A stretch of DNA of 21,631 nt from Cacconaster sp045641345 (GTDB taxonomy: Bacteria; Bacteroidota; Bacteroidia; Bacteroidales; UBA932), in NCBI GenBank assembly GCA_045641345.1, contig JAZUGR010000016.1, forward strand, positions 1-21,631, read 5' to 3'. Positions 6,598 to 15,118 of the stretch are shown here, piece by piece. The notes below the pieces were generated by a model. The model was not told the origin of the DNA. It ran no database searches and saw nothing but the letters and a program-made list of their open reading frames with translations. Positions within the stretch are counted from its first letter, which is position 1; every line of letters starts with the position of its first letter. The translations under genes and the position numbers were made by a program.

Positions 6598-9021
6598 TTA
6601 CACTATGGTTTGTGCATCGAGCGATGCCAGTTTGCGGTCGAGGGTGTCGAAATCGGCTATCAGTACCCGGCGGGCCTTGCTCCCTTCGAACGGACCTACT
6701 ATCCCGGCGGCTTCCAGCTGGTCGATCAGCCTGCCTGCACGGTTGTATCCGAGGTTGAGCTTCCTTTGCAGGAGCGAGCCCGATCCCTGCTGGTATTGCA
6801 CGATGATCTTGGCGGCCTCTTCAAAGAGTTTGTCCCTCTTGCGCAGATCCACCTCTCCTGAGCCGTCTTCGCTGTCGTCTTCGCATTCGGGGAGGTAGAA
6901 CGGCTTGTCGTATCCCGGCTGTGAATTGATGAACTTGACTATCGAGTCGACTTCCTTGTCGATGAGGGCGCACTGCACGCGGGTGAGGTCCTTGTTCGGG
7001 GCTATCACAAGCATATCGCCGCGCCCGATGAGACGGTTGGCTCCCGGAGTGTCGATTATGGTGCGGGAGTCCACCATCGAATTTACCTTGAATGCTATCC
7101 TGGCATTGAAATTGGCCTTGATGGTGCCGGTGATGATGTCGGTGGTAGGCCTCTGGGTGGCAAGCACCAGATGGATGCCCACTGCGCGGGCCTTCTGGGC
7201 CAGACGGGCGATGGGCTCCTCGATTTCGCGGCCGGCGGTGGTGATAAGGTCGGCGAACTCGTCGATAACCACAACAATGTACGGCATATATTTATGTCCG
7301 TGGGCGGGATTGAGCCTGCGGCCCAGGAACTTTTCGTTGTAGTCCTTCACCTGGCGCACGTCGGCGTTCCTCATCAGCTCGTAGCGGTCTTCCATTTCGG
7401 TGCAGAGCGACTTGAGGGTGCATATCACCTTTTTGGTGTCGGTGATTATGGCCTCGTCGCCATCGGGCAGTTTGGCAAGGAAATGCTTCTCCAACTTGGA
7501 GTAGAGTGAGAGTTCCACCTTCTTGGGGTCCACCATCACGAACTTGATCTCTGCCGGATGCTTGCTGTAGAGCAGTGACGTTACGATGCAGTTGAGCCCG
7601 ACCGACTTTCCCATTCCGGTGGCTCCGGCCACCAGCAGGTGCGGCATCTTGCCAAGGTCGAGGAAGAACGGCTCGTTGGTTACGGTGATGCCAAGGGCGA
7701 GGGGGAGTTCCATCTTCGCCTCCTTGAACTGAGGGGAGTTGAGCACGCTCTTGAGCGGCACGACGCTGGCGTGCTCGTTAGGCACTTCGATCCCAACCGA
7801 ATCGGTAAGGGTTACCACACGCACTCCTTTGGTACCGAGGGATATGGCTATGTCCTCTTCGAGGTTGCGCACCTGGGCCACCTTTATCCCTTCGGCGAGC
7901 CGTATCTTGTAGAGGGTTACGGTGGGGCCTTTGGATGCGGTGATTCCGGCAACACCTATCTTGTAGTTGGCCAATGCATTGACTATCCTCTGCTTGTTCT
8001 TTTCGAGCTCCGTGATGGGGACCTCGTACCACTGTGACCTGTAGTCGCCCAGCATTGACAGTGAGGGGCGCTCATAGCGCGGCAGGTCGAGCCTAGGGTC
8101 GAAAATGCGGGCTTTCTCGTCTTCGGAGAGGTTTGAGAGGAAGTCATTTTCCGACTCCTCCACGTCGAGGGGCACCTCGTCGGCCGAAGATGGGGCTGCC
8201 GACCCCTCGTCGGGATCGACTGTCACTGGGCCGTCATTCCGTATGGTGCCCTCGCAGGGCTCCTGTGCCGTGGCGGTTTGAAGCAGGTCCTCTCCGGATA
8301 TTTCAGGCACCTCGCCCACTTCGGGGCAGGGCTGGTCTTCGTCATAGGGGTCACTCTCCTCGTCAGGAACGGGTATCTCAACTTTTTCGGGGCGGTGGGA
8401 GGTAAAGTATATGAAATTGTCGAACCATACGGCCACCTTGTCGCTGAAGAGCATCGCCCATATTATCGCAAACAGCACGATGGCGCATCCGGTCCCGAAC
8501 GTGCCGATGGCGCTCTGCAGCCATTTCGTGGCGAAATGTCCGCAGGCTCCCCCGGGGATTCCGCCGAGGAACGTGGTATCTCCGGCAAGGATGGCGACGA
8601 ACGATGCCGCTGCAGATACGAGTATCGCTCCCAGAGTCGACACCGCGAATATCTTGACCAGATTCACCTTGCGGACCCTGAGAAAGAATATGGCGATTGC
8701 ACCGAAAAAGACCGGGACTGCAAATGCACCGAGCCCGAACAGCCGTGTTACCAGCAGGTCGGCCCAGAGGAAGCCTATCTTGCCTCCTGCGTTTTCGGCC
8801 GAGACTCCCGACGACATCATTCCGGGTGTAGTGAGGAGGCTCTGGTCGGCGGTCCAGGTGAATATGTATGACAGGAGTGCGGCGAACGAATATATCGAGG
8901 CGGCGGCAAAAAACAATCCCGCCGTTATGCGGAATATCCTGGCCCACTGCCCGGGGATGCGCTCCGTACTCTTTTTCCTGCTCTTTCCGGACTTCCTGCC
9001 CGATTTGCTCCCTGCCACCAT
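6598..9021 (-). CDS. ftsK: DNA translocase FtsK/SpoIIIE
   Basis: The 807-residue protein has a basic N-terminus (KSGRKSGKSRKKS), four predicted membrane segments (about 31-56, 86-114, 122-147, 172-195), an acidic linker (about 215-300), and the RecA-like motor with Walker A GATGMGKSVGLN (466-477) and Walker B IVVVIDEFADLI (582-593), followed by LATQRPTTDIITGTIKANF and DTPGANRLIGRGDML. The C-terminal winged-helix gamma domain (about 726-793, LLQRKLNLGYNRAGRLIDQLE) reads KOPS-type polarity sequences in relatives and activates XerCD. Role: hexameric pump that clears chromosomes from the division septum and resolves dimers. The linker is short compared with E. coli FtsK, as is usual in this phylum. 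The start is ATG 9021, 3 nt after the DUF4290 stop. Confidence 0.96.
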   Translation of the reverse strand: MVAGSKSGRKSGKSRKKSTERIPGQWARIFRITAGLFFAAASIYSFAALLSYIFTWTADQSLLTTPGMMSSGVSAENAGGKIGFLWADLLVTRLFGLGAFAVPVFFGAIAIFFLRVRKVNLVKIFAVSTLGAILVSAAASFVAILAGDTTFLGGIPGGACGHFATKWLQSAIGTFGTGCAIVLFAIIWAMLFSDKVAVWFDNFIYFTSHRPEKVEIPVPDEESDPYDEDQPCPEVGEVPEISGEDLLQTATAQEPCEGTIRNDGPVTVDPDEGSAAPSSADEVPLDVEESENDFLSNLSEDEKARIFDPRLDLPRYERPSLSMLGDYRSQWYEVPITELEKNKQRIVNALANYKIGVAGITASKGPTVTLYKIRLAEGIKVAQVRNLEEDIAISLGTKGVRVVTLTDSVGIEVPNEHASVVPLKSVLNSPQFKEAKMELPLALGITVTNEPFFLDLGKMPHLLVAGATGMGKSVGLNCIVTSLLYSKHPAEIKFVMVDPKKVELSLYSKLEKHFLAKLPDGDEAIITDTKKVICTLKSLCTEMEDRYELMRNADVRQVKDYNEKFLGRRLNPAHGHKYMPYIVVVIDEFADLITTAGREIEEPIARLAQKARAVGIHLVLATQRPTTDIITGTIKANFNARIAFKVNSMVDSRTIIDTPGANRLIGRGDMLVIAPNKDLTRVQCALIDKEVDSIVKFINSQPGYDKPFYLPECEDDSEDGSGEVDLRKRDKLFEEAAKIIVQYQQGSGSLLQRKLNLGYNRAGRLIDQLEAAGIVGPFEGSKARRVLIADFDTLDRKLASLDAQTIV

Positions 9022-9024
9022 ATG

Positions 9025-9654
9025 TTATTGCTTGTTTTTGCGCCGGTGATTCCTGTTCTTCTTGTGGAACTGCTTTCCCGTGCCCTGCCCGGGACGGTTG
9101 AATACCGCATCGCTGGCTATCGCGCCGAGCTCAAGCCCTTCGGGAACCTTGAGCCGGCCGTCGGAGAGTTTTTCCATATCGGCGAAGATGGTGGTGTCGG
9201 CCACCGAGTCCTTGTTCCATATCAGATACTGCTGGCGCATATAGATGGCGAGGCGGCGGATCATCTCAGTCTTGACCTCGTCGTCGTCACGGTCGGCAAT
9301 AAGGTTTATCATGTTTTCGATGTTGCGTCCGTAGCAGGCGGCCCTGACCGGTTTTTTCTCTATCGGAATGGGCGCGGGACGCTCGTCGGTGAATGCCTTT
9401 TCGGGCAGGGGATAGGGCGAGTCCACGTCGAGCGCGAATCCGGCTATGGTTTGTGCGTGGTCCCAGAGCTTGTGCTTGTAGTCGGCCATTTCCCTCACCT
9501 GTGGGTTGAGTATGCCCATTATCTGTATCAGCGCCTGTATCTGCTGGTTGCGCTTGTCCCTGTCGCCGATGGCCTTGACCTGCTCCACCATCTTCTGCAC
9601 GTGCCTCCCGTATTCGGGCAGGATGAGTTTGTCTCTTTGCGTATTGTAATCCAT
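9025..9654 (-). CDS. DUF4290 family protein
   Basis: The 209-residue protein starts MDYNTQRDKLILPEYGRHVQ, the hallmark opening of the Bacteroidota DUF4290 family, and continues with IMGILNPQVREMADYKHKLWDHAQTIA in the expected place. No catalytic motif, signal peptide or membrane segment is visible. The fold looks mostly helical, with a proline-rich middle and a basic, Asn/Lys/Arg-rich tail (KKNRNHRRKNKQ) that could bind nucleic acid or be disordered. A longer frame from a TTG at 9681 would start at the promoter, so ATG 9654 is chosen. It heads the ftsK/LolA-like cluster, and that position suggests but does not prove a link with cell division or the envelope. Function is unknown. Confidence 0.9.
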   Translation of the reverse strand: MDYNTQRDKLILPEYGRHVQKMVEQVKAIGDRDKRNQQIQALIQIMGILNPQVREMADYKHKLWDHAQTIAGFALDVDSPYPLPEKAFTDERPAPIPIEKKPVRAACYGRNIENMINLIADRDDDEVKTEMIRRLAIYMRQQYLIWNKDSVADTTIFADMEKLSDGRLKVPEGLELGAIASDAVFNRPGQGTGKQFHKKNRNHRRKNKQ

Positions 9655-9685
9655 GGTATTGGTTATTCTTATGTCGTTCAAACTA

Positions 9686-9693
9686 CAAATATA
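9686..9693 (-). promoter_or_regulatory. Candidate -7 box (TATATTTG) of the DUF4290-ftsK operon
   Basis: On the minus strand TATATTTG matches TAnnTTTG and ends 31 nt before ATG 9654. It lies back to back with the HAD gene promoter. No clear -33 TTG was found. Confidence 0.5.
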
Positions 9694-9706
9694 GCATAAA
9701 TTTTGG

Positions 9707-9714
9707 TATCTTTG
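9707..9714 (+). promoter_or_regulatory. Candidate -7 box (TATCTTTG) of the HAD gene
   Basis: TATCTTTG matches TAnnTTTG and ends 29 nt before ATG 9744. Only 13 nt separate it from the divergent box of the ftsK operon, so the two promoters probably compete or share regulation. Confidence 0.5.
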
Positions 9715-9743
9715 TGCGACTTAAGACAATTGCACGGCCGGTA

Positions 9744-10442
9744 ATGAAAATCAACGATATCAAGGTCATCGCTTTCGATGCCGACGACACCTTGTGGGAC
9801 AACGAGCCTTTCTTTCGCAAGGCTGAGGCGGATATGGTACGGATGCTCTCTGCGTATGAGTCTCCTGAAAGAATCGCTGAAAGCCTTTACCGTACCGAAA
9901 TGGCCAATATGCCTGATTACGGCTACGGGGCCGTGGCCTTCACAATGTCGATGGTGGAGAATGCCATCGCCGTTACCGGAGGGCGGATCACGGCCTCCGA
10001 AATCCGGAAGATAATCGATATGGGCAAGGGCCTGCTGCATCTCAAGGCCACCCCTCTGCCTGGGGTGGAGCCGACGCTCAAGTCAATCCGTGCTGCGGGA
10101 CGGTTCAGAATGGTGCTCTTTACGAAAGGGGAGCTCCTTACCCAGCGCAACAAGCTCGAAAGGTCGGGCCTCGCCCCGTATTTCGACAGAATAGAGATCG
10201 TGTGCGACAAGAAGGAGGCCGAATACGAGGCCCTGTGCAGGGAGGAGAACATCTCGCCAGAAGAACTGCTTATGGTTGGCAACTCCCTCAAGTCCGACAT
10301 CCTTCCTGCGCTCAACATAGGGGCGTGGGCGGTGTTCGTACCTTACGAAATCATGTGGCAGCACGAGGTTATGGAACCGTTTTTGCATGATAGGATGGTG
10401 ACCCTCGACAAGTTGAGTGAAATAACGGGCGTCCTCCTGTAA
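9744..10442 (+). CDS. HAD-superfamily hydrolase (phosphatase)
   Basis: The 232-residue protein has HAD motif I FDADDTLWDN (11-20) with nucleophile Asp12 and acid/base Asp14, motif II LFTKG (125-129) with Thr127, a motif III lysine near 156-157 (CDKKEAEY), and motif IV VGNSLKSDILPAL (178-190). A helical cap lies between motifs I and II (about 20-105), making it subfamily I. Such enzymes remove phosphate from small metabolites; the substrate is unknown. A frame starting at GTG 9714 overlaps the promoter box, so ATG 9744 is used. The M16 peptidase gene follows after 22 nt with no terminator, so the two may share a transcript, though their functions look unrelated. Confidence 0.9.
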   Translation: MKINDIKVIAFDADDTLWDNEPFFRKAEADMVRMLSAYESPERIAESLYRTEMANMPDYGYGAVAFTMSMVENAIAVTGGRITASEIRKIIDMGKGLLHLKATPLPGVEPTLKSIRAAGRFRMVLFTKGELLTQRNKLERSGLAPYFDRIEIVCDKKEAEYEALCREENISPEELLMVGNSLKSDILPALNIGAWAVFVPYEIMWQHEVMEPFLHDRMVTLDKLSEITGVLL

Positions 10443-10464
10443 CGAAAATAAACAAAGAACAGAT

Positions 10465-13272
10465 ATGAAAAAGCTTTTTTCCGTGCTGCTCGTCATTGCA
10501 GCGGCTTTACAGGCGTCGGCCCAGCAGATGCCTCCCGTCCCTGTCGATCCGGCAGTCCGAATAGGACACCTCGACAACGGACTCACGTATTACATAAGGC
10601 ATAACGGGGAGCCTGCCGGGCAGGCCAACTTCTACATCGCGCAGAAAGTCGGCTCCATCCTTGAGGAGGAGAACCAGCGCGGTCTGGCCCATTTCCTTGA
10701 GCATATGAGTTTTAACGGTACGCAGCATTTTCCGGGCAACGGCGTGGTGCAGTACTGCGAAAAGATCGGCGTCAAGTTCGGTGTCGACCTCAATGCATAC
10801 ACCTCCATCGATGAAACGGTATACAACATCGACAACGTGCCGGTGGGCAGAATTCCCGATGCCGTAGATTCGTGCCTGTGGATACTTCGCGACTGGGCCG
10901 CCGGCCTGCTCCTCGAGGGGGATGATATCGACCACGAGAGAGGTGTGATACACGAGGAGTGGAGAACCCGCTCCAATGCCATGCTCCGCCAGTACGAAAC
11001 CATCCTTCCGCTGCTCTACCCCGGCAACCGCTACGGCCAGAGGCTTCCTATCGGTTTGATGGAGGTGGTCGACAATTTCCCCTATCAGGCACTGCGCGAT
11101 TACTACCGGAAGTGGTACCGCCCCGACCAACAGGGAATCGTCGTCGTGGGTGATATCGACGTGGATGCGGTTGAGGCCGGGATAAAGGATATCTTCGGTA
11201 CAATCGCGAAACCTGAGAATCCTGCCGAAAGGGTTTACTTCGACGTGGAGGACAACAAGGAACCGATAGTTATTCTGACCACCGACAAGGAACAGCCTTA
11301 TTCCGCTGGTATGATATTCTGCAAGCACGATGCGGTCCCCGCTTCGGAGAAGGGCGATATGCAGTATCTCGTCTATACCTATGCCCGCCGGCTGATATCA
11401 ATGATGTATGCGCAGCGTCTGGACGAAATTGCGCAGCAGAGCAATCCTCCGTTCATACAGGCCGGCGTTGAGGAGAGCGAATTCTTCATCTCCAAGACAA
11501 AGTACGCTCTTTCGGGTGAGGTTGTCTTCGACGAGGCCTCTCTCGGTCGTGCCGTTACCACGCTGTATCGCGAAATGCTCCGTGCCGTACGCAACGGCTT
11601 CACGGCTTCCGAGTACGACCGCGCAAGGGCCGAATACCTCACTCAGGTCGAGTCGGATTACAACCAGAGGGAGAAGCGCAAGAGCACCTTGTTCTGCAGG
11701 GAGTATGTCCGTCATTTCATCGACAACGAGCCGATTCCCGGCATCGAGAATGAATTCGCGCTTGCCCAGCAGCTGGCTCCCAACATCCCGGTCGAGGTGA
11801 TAAATCAGATACTCGCATCTATGGTGAAGGAAGGCAATCTTGCCGTTGTATGCATGCTTCCCGAAAAGGATGGCGTCGCCTATCCCTCGCAGGCCGAAGT
11901 GTCTGCAATGATGGCCTCGGTCGAGGCTGAGACGATTGCTCCCTACGAAGATAAGGTGTCCGACGAGCCGCTCATCAGCGAACTGCCGGTTGCCGGCAGA
12001 GTAGTGCGCAAGGAGGCTGCGAAGTTCGGCTATACCCGCTATATCCTTTCAAACGGCGCAAACGTATATTTCAGGCAGACTGATTTCAACAAGGACGAGA
12101 TACGCCTTGACGCAACCAGTTGGGGAGGCCGTATGGCATGCAGCGACAAGGCTCGGTCGGCCGAGATGAAATGCGCCGAGGACGTATGGTCCATCGGCGG
12201 TGTGGGCAACTTCAGCGTCACCGAACTCCGCAAGGCCCTCTCGGGCAAGAAAGTGGCGGTCACCCCATCCATCAGGGAGTACAGCGAATCGATCGAGGCC
12301 ACTTCCACGCCGAAGGATCTGGAAACGATGATGCAGCTGCTCTACCTCAACTTCACTTCGCCGCGTGCCGACAGGGAGGCGTTCACTTCGTACAAGACAA
12401 GGCTCTACTCTTCGCTCAAGAATGCCGAGGCCGACCCTATATATGCATTCCAGGATTCGATATATTCCACCGTATTCTCGAGTTACTGGCGGTTCAGCCC
12501 CCTCAAGGCGGCTCAGGTGGATGGACTCGATTACGACGGTATGCTTGAATTCGCCCGCAGCCGCTTCGCCAATGCGGCCGACTTCACTTTTGTGATAACC
12601 GGCAATGTCGACGAGGAAACGCTGGTTCCCCTTGTGGAGCAGTACATAGCTTCGCTTCCGGCGGTTGGCAGGAAGGAGAGGTGCTCGAGAGTCAGGATGT
12701 TCAAAAAGGGTTCCTGTGAGAATCTCTTCGACAGGAAGATGGAGATTCCGATGGTCACCAACCTGTTCTTCTACAGTGGCGACGTGCAGTACAACCTCAA
12801 GAACGACGTGGCTTTCAAGCTTGCAACCCAGGCCCTTACAACTATCCTGCTCGAGGAGATCCGTGAGAAGGAAGGAGGTACCTACGGCATAAGTGCACAC
12901 GGCTCCGTGATTTCACATCCCTATCCTGAAGTGATGATGCAGATAGGATATCAGACCAATCCCGACCGCTACGAGTACCTCAATGCCCGCGTGGCCGCCA
13001 TCCTCGATGATTTTGCGACAAACGCCCCGAAAGCCGAGCTGCTCGACAAGGGACGCGAATATCTCATCAAGAAATACAATGAGAACCTGCGTGAGAACGC
13101 CTGGTGGTCGGAATCCCTCAAGGAGTATCTTCTTACCGGAATGGATGTCGTATCGGCATACGAAACAATGGTCAGCGCGGTTTCGGCCGATGACGTGCGC
13201 GCCGTCGTTTCAGATATGCTCTCCCAGAAGAACGACAGGAAAGTGATAATGCACGGCGTGTCTAACCAATAA
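10465..13272 (+). CDS. Secreted M16-family zinc metallopeptidase (pitrilysin-like)
   Basis: The 935-residue protein starts with a signal peptide (MKKLFSVLLVIAAALQASAQ, probable cleavage near residue 19-20) and lacks a lipobox, so it should act in the periplasm or outside the cell. The inverted zinc motif HxxEH is HFLEH (76-80). The distal glutamate is in DHERGVIHEEW (156-166), near the expected spacing. The first half is the active M16 pair of domains. The second half (from about 530) repeats the fold without the metal motif, including REKEGGTYGISAHGS, the R/Y region typical of the inactive half. The length of about 930 residues is normal for the two-half pitrilysin type found in Bacteroidota. 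The start ATG 10465 is fixed by the signal peptide. Likely role: degradation of peptides in the envelope; the natural substrate is unknown. Confidence 0.93.
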   Translation: MKKLFSVLLVIAAALQASAQQMPPVPVDPAVRIGHLDNGLTYYIRHNGEPAGQANFYIAQKVGSILEEENQRGLAHFLEHMSFNGTQHFPGNGVVQYCEKIGVKFGVDLNAYTSIDETVYNIDNVPVGRIPDAVDSCLWILRDWAAGLLLEGDDIDHERGVIHEEWRTRSNAMLRQYETILPLLYPGNRYGQRLPIGLMEVVDNFPYQALRDYYRKWYRPDQQGIVVVGDIDVDAVEAGIKDIFGTIAKPENPAERVYFDVEDNKEPIVILTTDKEQPYSAGMIFCKHDAVPASEKGDMQYLVYTYARRLISMMYAQRLDEIAQQSNPPFIQAGVEESEFFISKTKYALSGEVVFDEASLGRAVTTLYREMLRAVRNGFTASEYDRARAEYLTQVESDYNQREKRKSTLFCREYVRHFIDNEPIPGIENEFALAQQLAPNIPVEVINQILASMVKEGNLAVVCMLPEKDGVAYPSQAEVSAMMASVEAETIAPYEDKVSDEPLISELPVAGRVVRKEAAKFGYTRYILSNGANVYFRQTDFNKDEIRLDATSWGGRMACSDKARSAEMKCAEDVWSIGGVGNFSVTELRKALSGKKVAVTPSIREYSESIEATSTPKDLETMMQLLYLNFTSPRADREAFTSYKTRLYSSLKNAEADPIYAFQDSIYSTVFSSYWRFSPLKAAQVDGLDYDGMLEFARSRFANAADFTFVITGNVDEETLVPLVEQYIASLPAVGRKERCSRVRMFKKGSCENLFDRKMEIPMVTNLFFYSGDVQYNLKNDVAFKLATQALTTILLEEIREKEGGTYGISAHGSVISHPYPEVMMQIGYQTNPDRYEYLNARVAAILDDFATNAPKAELLDKGREYLIKKYNENLRENAWWSESLKEYLLTGMDVVSAYETMVSAVSADDVRAVVSDMLSQKNDRKVIMHGVSNQ

Positions 13273-13277
13273 TTTCG

Positions 13278-13285
13278 TATTTTTG
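13278..13285 (+). promoter_or_regulatory. Candidate -7 box (TATTTTTG) of the EF-hand/tail lipoprotein gene
   Basis: TATTTTTG matches TAnnTTTG and lies in the 29-nt gap after the M16 gene, ending 16 nt before ATG 13302. It would uncouple the lipoprotein genes from the peptidase. No -33 TTG is apparent. Confidence 0.45.
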
Positions 13286-13301
13286 CCGAAATTGGATTGA
13301 G

Positions 13302-14594
13302 ATGAAAGGATTCATTCGTTTGTCTGCATTCGCCGCTATGGCGCTGCTTTGCGTATCGTGCGGGATGACCAGCATAGTCACGGTGACGCCTGACTATGCA
13401 AACTCATTGAGTTACAGTACTGTGGTTACTGCTCCGCGTACGCGCACGGTGACTACCGCCGCGAGCGTGACACCTGCCAGCCAGGATATATCGCTGTATC
13501 TCGACCTCAAGGCGGTGTCGGCCGCATTCGCGCAATCGTCAACGGTGGAGGAGTTCGAGAGGCTCATCAACGACTCGTCGTACATGCTCTCGAATCTCGA
13601 CCTCAACAACGACGGGTTCGTGGATTATCTCCGGGTACTCGAAACGGTTGACGGGCACAATCACGTGTTCCTCATCCAGGCCGTGCTTGCATCTGATCTG
13701 TATCAGGACGTAGCCACCATTGTGGCGGAGATTCCCCTCACTGGCAGGACCTGTGTGCAGATCATAGGCGATCCGTATATCTACGGCCCCAACTTCATAA
13801 TCCAGCCCACCTTTGTGGTGACCCCTGCAATCTATGCGTGCTTTGCAGTGCCTTACTACACTCCATGGCGTTCACCCTGGTACTGGAACCATTTCCCTCC
13901 CTGCTACAGACACCCGGCACCGATATATCTGAGCCACTATCAGGCTTACGTAACCGTATATATGCGCAACCACAGGTTCTGTCACGAAGTGGTATATGCC
14001 ACCACGTGCCACTATCCCGACTATGTCGTTGTTTCGGCTCCGTGCCGGCGCAACGACTACGGCCTGCAGCATCCTGAGCGTTCGTTTGCCCAGCGTACCG
14101 CCGAGCCGGCGCACAGGGGCGTCTCCGCCCAGAGCCAGGCGGTCAATGCGCGTGACATAATCGCGCGTCAGGCATCCTCGACCAGAACGGCCACAACGTC
14201 CACGACTGCCACAAGGTCGGCTTCCGGCTCTTCAGCGACCGCAACAAGAACGTCTGCAACGGCAACGGGAACGTCTTCGACGGCGACAAGGCAGGCTTCG
14301 GCTTCAACTTCCACCGCCACCAGAAAGGCATCCGGATCCACCAAGGCCACGGCTACAAGGACTCCGCAGACCACTGTCAAGAGCCGCGTATCGACTTCGG
14401 GAAGTTCGACCACCCGCACCACCACCGTATCGAAATCGGGTTCCACCACTTCGGTAAAGCGCGGCTCGAATTCCCAGCCCTCTGCGGCAAGAACTTCCAC
14501 GTCTGCCCGCAGTTCTTCCACGTCTGCCCGCAGTTCCTCCACGTCTGCCCGCAGTTCTTCCGGCGCTACCCGCTCCTCTTCGTCACGCAGATAA
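13302..14594 (+). CDS. Lipoprotein with EF-hand-like loop and Ser/Thr/Arg-rich repetitive tail
   Basis: The 430-residue product has a signal peptide with lipobox-like CVSC (lipid Cys20). Residues about 61-190 form a conserved-looking region containing DLNNDGFVDYL (100-110), which has the Asp/Asn spacing of an EF-hand/dockerin calcium loop, then VQIIGDPYIYGPNFIIQP. Residues about 190-255 are rich in Tyr, Trp, His, Pro and Cys (YYTPWRSPWYWNHFPPCYRHP). The last 145 residues are low complexity, almost only Ser, Thr, Ala, Arg and Gly, ending in three TSARSSS units. I recall similar N-terminal regions in uncharacterised Bacteroidota proteins but no named family. It is expected at the membrane surface facing the periplasm or outside, and the basic tail could bind polyanions or peptidoglycan, or be glycosylated; that is inference. 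The collagen-like lipoprotein gene follows 12 nt later. Confidence 0.85.
   Translation: MKGFIRLSAFAAMALLCVSCGMTSIVTVTPDYANSLSYSTVVTAPRTRTVTTAASVTPASQDISLYLDLKAVSAAFAQSSTVEEFERLINDSSYMLSNLDLNNDGFVDYLRVLETVDGHNHVFLIQAVLASDLYQDVATIVAEIPLTGRTCVQIIGDPYIYGPNFIIQPTFVVTPAIYACFAVPYYTPWRSPWYWNHFPPCYRHPAPIYLSHYQAYVTVYMRNHRFCHEVVYATTCHYPDYVVVSAPCRRNDYGLQHPERSFAQRTAEPAHRGVSAQSQAVNARDIIARQASSTRTATTSTTATRSASGSSATATRTSATATGTSSTATRQASASTSTATRKASGSTKATATRTPQTTVKSRVSTSGSSTTRTTTVSKSGSTTSVKRGSNSQPSAARTSTSARSSSTSARSSSTSARSSSGATRSSSSRR
14499..14561 (+). repeat. Three tandem 21-bp repeats coding TSARSSS
   Basis: ACGTCTGCCCGCAGTTCTTC plus one C occurs three times head to tail (14499, 14520, 14541), the middle copy differing by one base (T to C). 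Because 21 is a multiple of three, copy number can change without breaking the frame. Confidence 0.93.
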
Positions 14595-14606
14595 AGTTTT
14601 GATGAT

Positions 14607-15098
14607 ATGAAACCGATTTCCAAAATATTCCATTCAATTCTGATTTGCGCCATCGTCTGCGCCGTATCGTCGTGCCAGGGAGCTCCCGGCCGTGACGGAA
14701 TGGACGGACGCGACGGCTTTGGCGTAATCAAAAACGTCGATATCGATGTCCCGATGTCGTCCTGGAACTACACAGAGGACTTCAACAACAACTATTTCTA
14801 CGCCCGAATCAGGATGCCGGAGATTAACCGCAACGTTTTCAAGGGCGGGCTTGTCGAGATGTACAGGGTTTTCAATTACGGCTACTCCGACGTCAGCCAG
14901 ATGAAGATGCCCTTCACCCGTGTCGTCGAGGAATATGTTGAAGACGAAGACAGGTGGGCGTTTTATTCCGAAAACATCGACTATGATTTTTCCGAAGGGT
15001 GGGTTACCATCTACTACCGGATGAGTGATTTCTACTATGAGATTGATGAAACGTTCGTACCCGAGGCGATGAATTTCAGGTGCGTAATCGTTTATTGA
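14607..15098 (+). CDS. Lipoprotein with short collagen-like stretch
   Basis: The 163-residue product has a signal peptide ending in the lipobox VSSC (lipid Cys23), followed at once by five collagen-type Gly-X-Y triplets (GAPGRDGMDGRDGFG, 25-39). The remaining 125 residues are strand-rich and aromatic (NNNYFYARIRMPEI, DRWAFYSENIDYDFSEGWVTIYYRM) and do not match a family I can name. Many Bacteroidota lipoproteins carry such a short GXY neck after the lipid anchor. Five triplets are too few for a stable collagen helix on their own, so a spacer or assembly role is more likely. It begins 12 nt after the repeat-tail lipoprotein and ends 20 nt before metY with no terminator, so metY may be read from the same transcript. 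Confidence 0.85.
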   Translation: MKPISKIFHSILICAIVCAVSSCQGAPGRDGMDGRDGFGVIKNVDIDVPMSSWNYTEDFNNNYFYARIRMPEINRNVFKGGLVEMYRVFNYGYSDVSQMKMPFTRVVEEYVEDEDRWAFYSENIDYDFSEGWVTIYYRMSDFYYEIDETFVPEAMNFRCVIVY

Positions 15099-15118
15099 CA
15101 AGTTTGTTACGAAGATAT

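Noticed and set aside
8411..9049. Plus-strand frame opposite the ftsK membrane region
   Set aside because: Antisense of FtsK transmembrane and linker codons, without independent features.
14168..14731. Minus-strand frame with a striking EELRADV repeat resembling a coiled coil
   Set aside because: It is the antisense reading of the Ser/Thr/Arg repeat tail; the repeat comes from the 21-bp units and there is no promoter or signal on that strand.
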